Below, piece after piece: positions 28,542 to 30,876 of a DNA stretch of 30,876 nucleotides (position 1 is its first letter; each line of letters opens with the position of its first letter). The DNA comes from a virus. Both the position numbers and the translations under genes were made by a program. The stretch is from the IMG/VR virus record IMGVR_UViG_3300031456_000016, positions 1 through 30,876 of that record; one strand, given 5' to 3'. The notes below the pieces were generated by a model that saw nothing but the letters and a program-made list of their open reading frames with translations, searched no databases and was not told where the DNA came from.

Positions 28542-30876
28542 TTCTGACCTCCGAATATGCCGGGCCCGGTGGCCGTGGCTATCTCGCGCTCGAATGCATC
28601 TGCGGGGCGCACCCCCACCAGGGCAATACCCTTGCTTGTCTTCTTGCGCGTGCAGCCCCGCTCTTCCATGGCTGAGTAGAACGCTCGACGCGTCCACCGT
28701 TCCCGCTGGGGGAGGTTCTCGGCCTCGCACCATTCGAGGTACGAGTTGAACGCCTCGTCGCCCGGCATGGTGCAATCGTCATTGCAGCGCTCCAGGACCC
28801 CCGGGAAGAACCCAGCGAGGGCGTCCGAGGTCTCCCGGTACTCCTTGGTTGCTCCCGTGATGACCTTGGGGTCCTGGAGGCCGTTGGCGTACCACTCGAC
28901 GGCTCCACGGACGGCCCATGCGGCGATGCCCTCGGCCTCCGCCAGTAGCTTGCGGTCGAGGTCGTGATCCCGCTCGTGCGGCGCGAACCAGCGGGCAAAC
29001 GGGATCATCTTGACCCTGCGCCAGAGGCCCTCGTCCTGACCCCGGAACTTGGGTCGGTGGTTGGTCGCGAGCATGAGGAGGAACGAGGGTCGAAACTCGA
29101 AGAACTCCTGACGCAGGAATCGCGCTGCGATCATGTCCTTTCCGGTGACCCGCTTCAGGACCGCCTCGCTCATGGGCTTCCCCGCCTCGCCCTCGCTGGC
29201 CATGACCAAGCGTGAGCCCCGCAGTGCGGCGACGTCGTTGGGGATGCCGCCCGAGGGCTTTTCCTCGAACGTGGCGAACGGCGTGGTCTTGCTGATCACG
29301 CGGAAGACGGCCGTCATCGTGTCCGTGAGTACGCTCTTGCCGTTGGCGCCCTTGCCCCACAGCACGGCAAAGCACTGCTCGTCGACATTCCCCGTGACCC
29401 CGTAGCCGCACAGCCGCTGCATGTACGGGACGAGTTCCGGGTGCCCCGGGAAGATCTCCGTGAGGAACCGTTCCCAGCGGGGGCACAGCGCAGCGGGCAC
29501 GTAGTCGAGGTCCAGGCAGTAGGTGAGTAGGTCCTCCTTGTCGTGCGCCCGCATGGTGCCGGTCCGCAGGTCCACCGTGCCGTTCCGGAAGCTGAGGACG
29601 TCGGGCTTGGCGTCAAAGTCCGCAGCCCCCACGTGGACGCTCGGCACGCTGCGAAGCTCGACCATGAGGTTGTCGATGTTGGTTCGCATCGTGAAGCCCT
29701 TGGAAGCCTTGCGCCCCTCCTCGCTGCCGCTGAGCATGAGGGCCGCGCCCATGCGGTGAATCTCCTGCCGAACCTTGGTCTGCGACCGCTCCCACACTCG
29801 ACCGCTCCACACGTAGAAGCCGAGGCCGTCGGCGTACTTGATACGCCCGTCGGTCCAGGCCACCAGCGCGTGAGCGTTCAGAGTGTCGGAAGATCCGTAT
29901 CGCTGCGTGAGTGCCTTCAGCAACTCGACAGCTTCGGCGCCCTGATCGGACGAGACGGTTACCGTGCCCGTGCGCTCGGCTGCGACTGAGTTCGCCACAG
30001 GTACGTGCGTATCTCCCGCTCCCACTGGGCGAGCCTCTTTGACTGCCTTGTGGAGCGCGAACGGAAAGCCCGTAGGGTCTGCCTCGCGCCACGCTGTGAG
30101 GTCGCTTGCGCCTCCCGGGAGTTCAAGCGCGCGTACCTCAACACCATGCCCCTTGAGGCCGTCGGCGAGGGTGGCATTGAACCTCCGTCCTGCGTCGTCC
30201 GCATCGCCCGCGAGAACGACGAGATTTCCCTGTAGCCCATCCGCTAGCTCCTTGATGAGATCGGGAGAGGCAGCGAGCGCGGCCCCTCGGATGCATACGG
30301 CGTCGTAGCCCACGGCGACCGCTGTGAGGCCGTCTCCGGGCCCCTCAGAGACGATGGTGACTCCGTAGCCACCCTGCCCCCGGAACACGCCGTAGGCCCC
30401 CCAGTGGCGCCCCCTGGGGTTCATCAGGCCGACCCACCGACCGGGGCACTGTCCGCTGAGGTCGCGACCCTGTAGGCCGTGGATCTCGCCCTCGAAGTTG
30501 CGCAGCGGGACCGTGAGGCGGGGGAAGTCGGTAAACGTCCGGGAGCGCCACTTGAACGCGCCCACTCGCCCACCCGCCTCGTCGGCCCCCGCATCGACAC
30601 CTACTCCGAGTTCTCCGGCCGTCTCGCTGTTCATGCCGAATCGTGTCGCGAGGTACGCCCGAGCCTTGTCGGCAATGGGGTACTCCTCGCGGTACGACTC
30701 GATCAGGCTGGAGGTGTCCTCGACGTACGTCGACAGCGCGGAGAGGTAGCGGTCCTCGACCAGCGTCGGGCGCTCCTTGCGGACCGTCTGACCCTCGCCG
30801 GTAGCCTCGAACATGTCGCGCCACTTCAGGCCAGCGGCCGTGATGACGTGCTCCGCCTCGCAGCCGACACGGCACG
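28538..30876 (-). CDS. DNA primase/helicase, Toprim plus D5-like (5' end outside window)
   Basis: The frame is open to the right edge, so the start lies outside; 779 residues are seen. Upstream of the first in-window Met (30814) it reads CRVGCEAEHVITAAGLKWRD, the end of a primase zinc-ribbon region. Counting from that Met: Toprim motifs VSEGPGD (156-161) and AGDADDAG (202-209), then a SF3/D5-type helicase with Walker A WGKGANGKS (486-494), Walker B RLVMASEGE (535-543) and sensor LATNHRP (582-588), and a C-terminal winged-helix-like end (YLEWCEAENLPQRERWTRRA). It both makes primers and unwinds DNA at the phage fork. It resembles the P4/phiC31-type primase-helicases. Confidence 0.94.
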   Translation of the reverse strand, partial: CRVGCEAEHVITAAGLKWRDMFEATGEGQTVRKERPTLVEDRYLSALSTYVEDTSSLIESYREEYPIADKARAYLATRFGMNSETAGELGVGVDAGADEAGGRVGAFKWRSRTFTDFPRLTVPLRNFEGEIHGLQGRDLSGQCPGRWVGLMNPRGRHWGAYGVFRGQGGYGVTIVSEGPGDGLTAVAVGYDAVCIRGAALAASPDLIKELADGLQGNLVVLAGDADDAGRRFNATLADGLKGHGVEVRALELPGGASDLTAWREADPTGFPFALHKAVKEARPVGAGDTHVPVANSVAAERTGTVTVSSDQGAEAVELLKALTQRYGSSDTLNAHALVAWTDGRIKYADGLGFYVWSGRVWERSQTKVRQEIHRMGAALMLSGSEEGRKASKGFTMRTNIDNLMVELRSVPSVHVGAADFDAKPDVLSFRNGTVDLRTGTMRAHDKEDLLTYCLDLDYVPAALCPRWERFLTEIFPGHPELVPYMQRLCGYGVTGNVDEQCFAVLWGKGANGKSVLTDTMTAVFRVISKTTPFATFEEKPSGGIPNDVAALRGSRLVMASEGEAGKPMSEAVLKRVTGKDMIAARFLRQEFFEFRPSFLLMLATNHRPKFRGQDEGLWRRVKMIPFARWFAPHERDHDLDRKLLAEAEGIAAWAVRGAVEWYANGLQDPKVITGATKEYRETSDALAGFFPGVLERCNDDCTMPGDEAFNSYLEWCEAENLPQRERWTRRAFYSAMEERGCTRKKTSKGIALVGVRPADAFEREIATATGPGIFGGQK

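Noticed and set aside
1-30876. Search for a CRISPR array
   Set aside because: No regularly spaced direct repeats with unique spacers; the repeated palindromes are kilobases apart.
1-30876. Search for lysis genes, a phage repressor and a transposase
   Set aside because: No endolysin or holin pair, no helix-turn-helix repressor and no insertion sequence could be recognised; these may lie outside the window.

Overview
The window is a contiguous piece of a GC-rich, temperate, siphovirus-type phage genome. The combination of a large serine integrase, a SPP1/HK97-style packaging and head module, a long tape measure, a Toprim/D5-type primase-helicase and a family A DNA polymerase is what one sees in actinobacterial phages. 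Streptomyces or a close relative is the most likely host; this is inferred from base composition and gene families, not proven. Every gene I can support is read from the minus strand, so transcription runs from the right end of the window to the left. No lysis genes and no recognisable repressor lie in the window.

Right part (about 30.9 to 23.3 kb, early/replication): a 5'-truncated primase-helicase, a conserved hypothetical, a tiny membrane protein, a family A DNA polymerase, a 465-base non-coding block full of repeats and dyads, a sigma-factor-like protein, and a chain of very small overlapping genes ending in a one-helix membrane protein and a lipoprotein. Middle part (about 23.4 to 19.2 kb): an island of small genes, many of which look monocistronic, with intrinsic terminators and three near-identical promoters, followed by small hypotheticals including two neighbouring paralogues and a zinc-finger protein. 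Then comes a large serine integrase (17459-19060), a 414-base non-coding block with a strong dyad that is a candidate attP, and two tRNA genes with irregular anticodon arms.

Left part (about 16.7 kb to 1, late/structural): two HNH endonucleases flanking a G-run-rich spacer (candidate cos region), small and large terminase, portal, MuF-like minor head protein, scaffold, major capsid protein, a small Cys protein, four connector/tail-completion genes, major tail protein, tail assembly chaperones with a -1 frameshift at GGGAAAC, tape measure with a C-terminal NlpC/P60-like domain, a small protein, a tail protein with three carbohydrate-binding-like repeats, and a truncated DUF5047-like tail protein.

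The most unusual feature is a dispersed set of nine large palindromes built on the half-site AGCATCCTCAC / GTGAGGATGCT (variant right half GTGAGTACGCT). They lie at gene borders in the early, middle and late regions. Two sit directly against the -35 box of a repeated promoter, several sit directly upstream of a Shine-Dalgarno sequence, and one forms a terminator-like hairpin. The repeated promoters themselves carry the half-site GTGAGTAC. This looks like a genome-wide operator/stoperator or RNA-hairpin control system. A second point of interest is the pair of tRNA genes beside the integrase, at least one of which folds with a nine-base anticodon loop.
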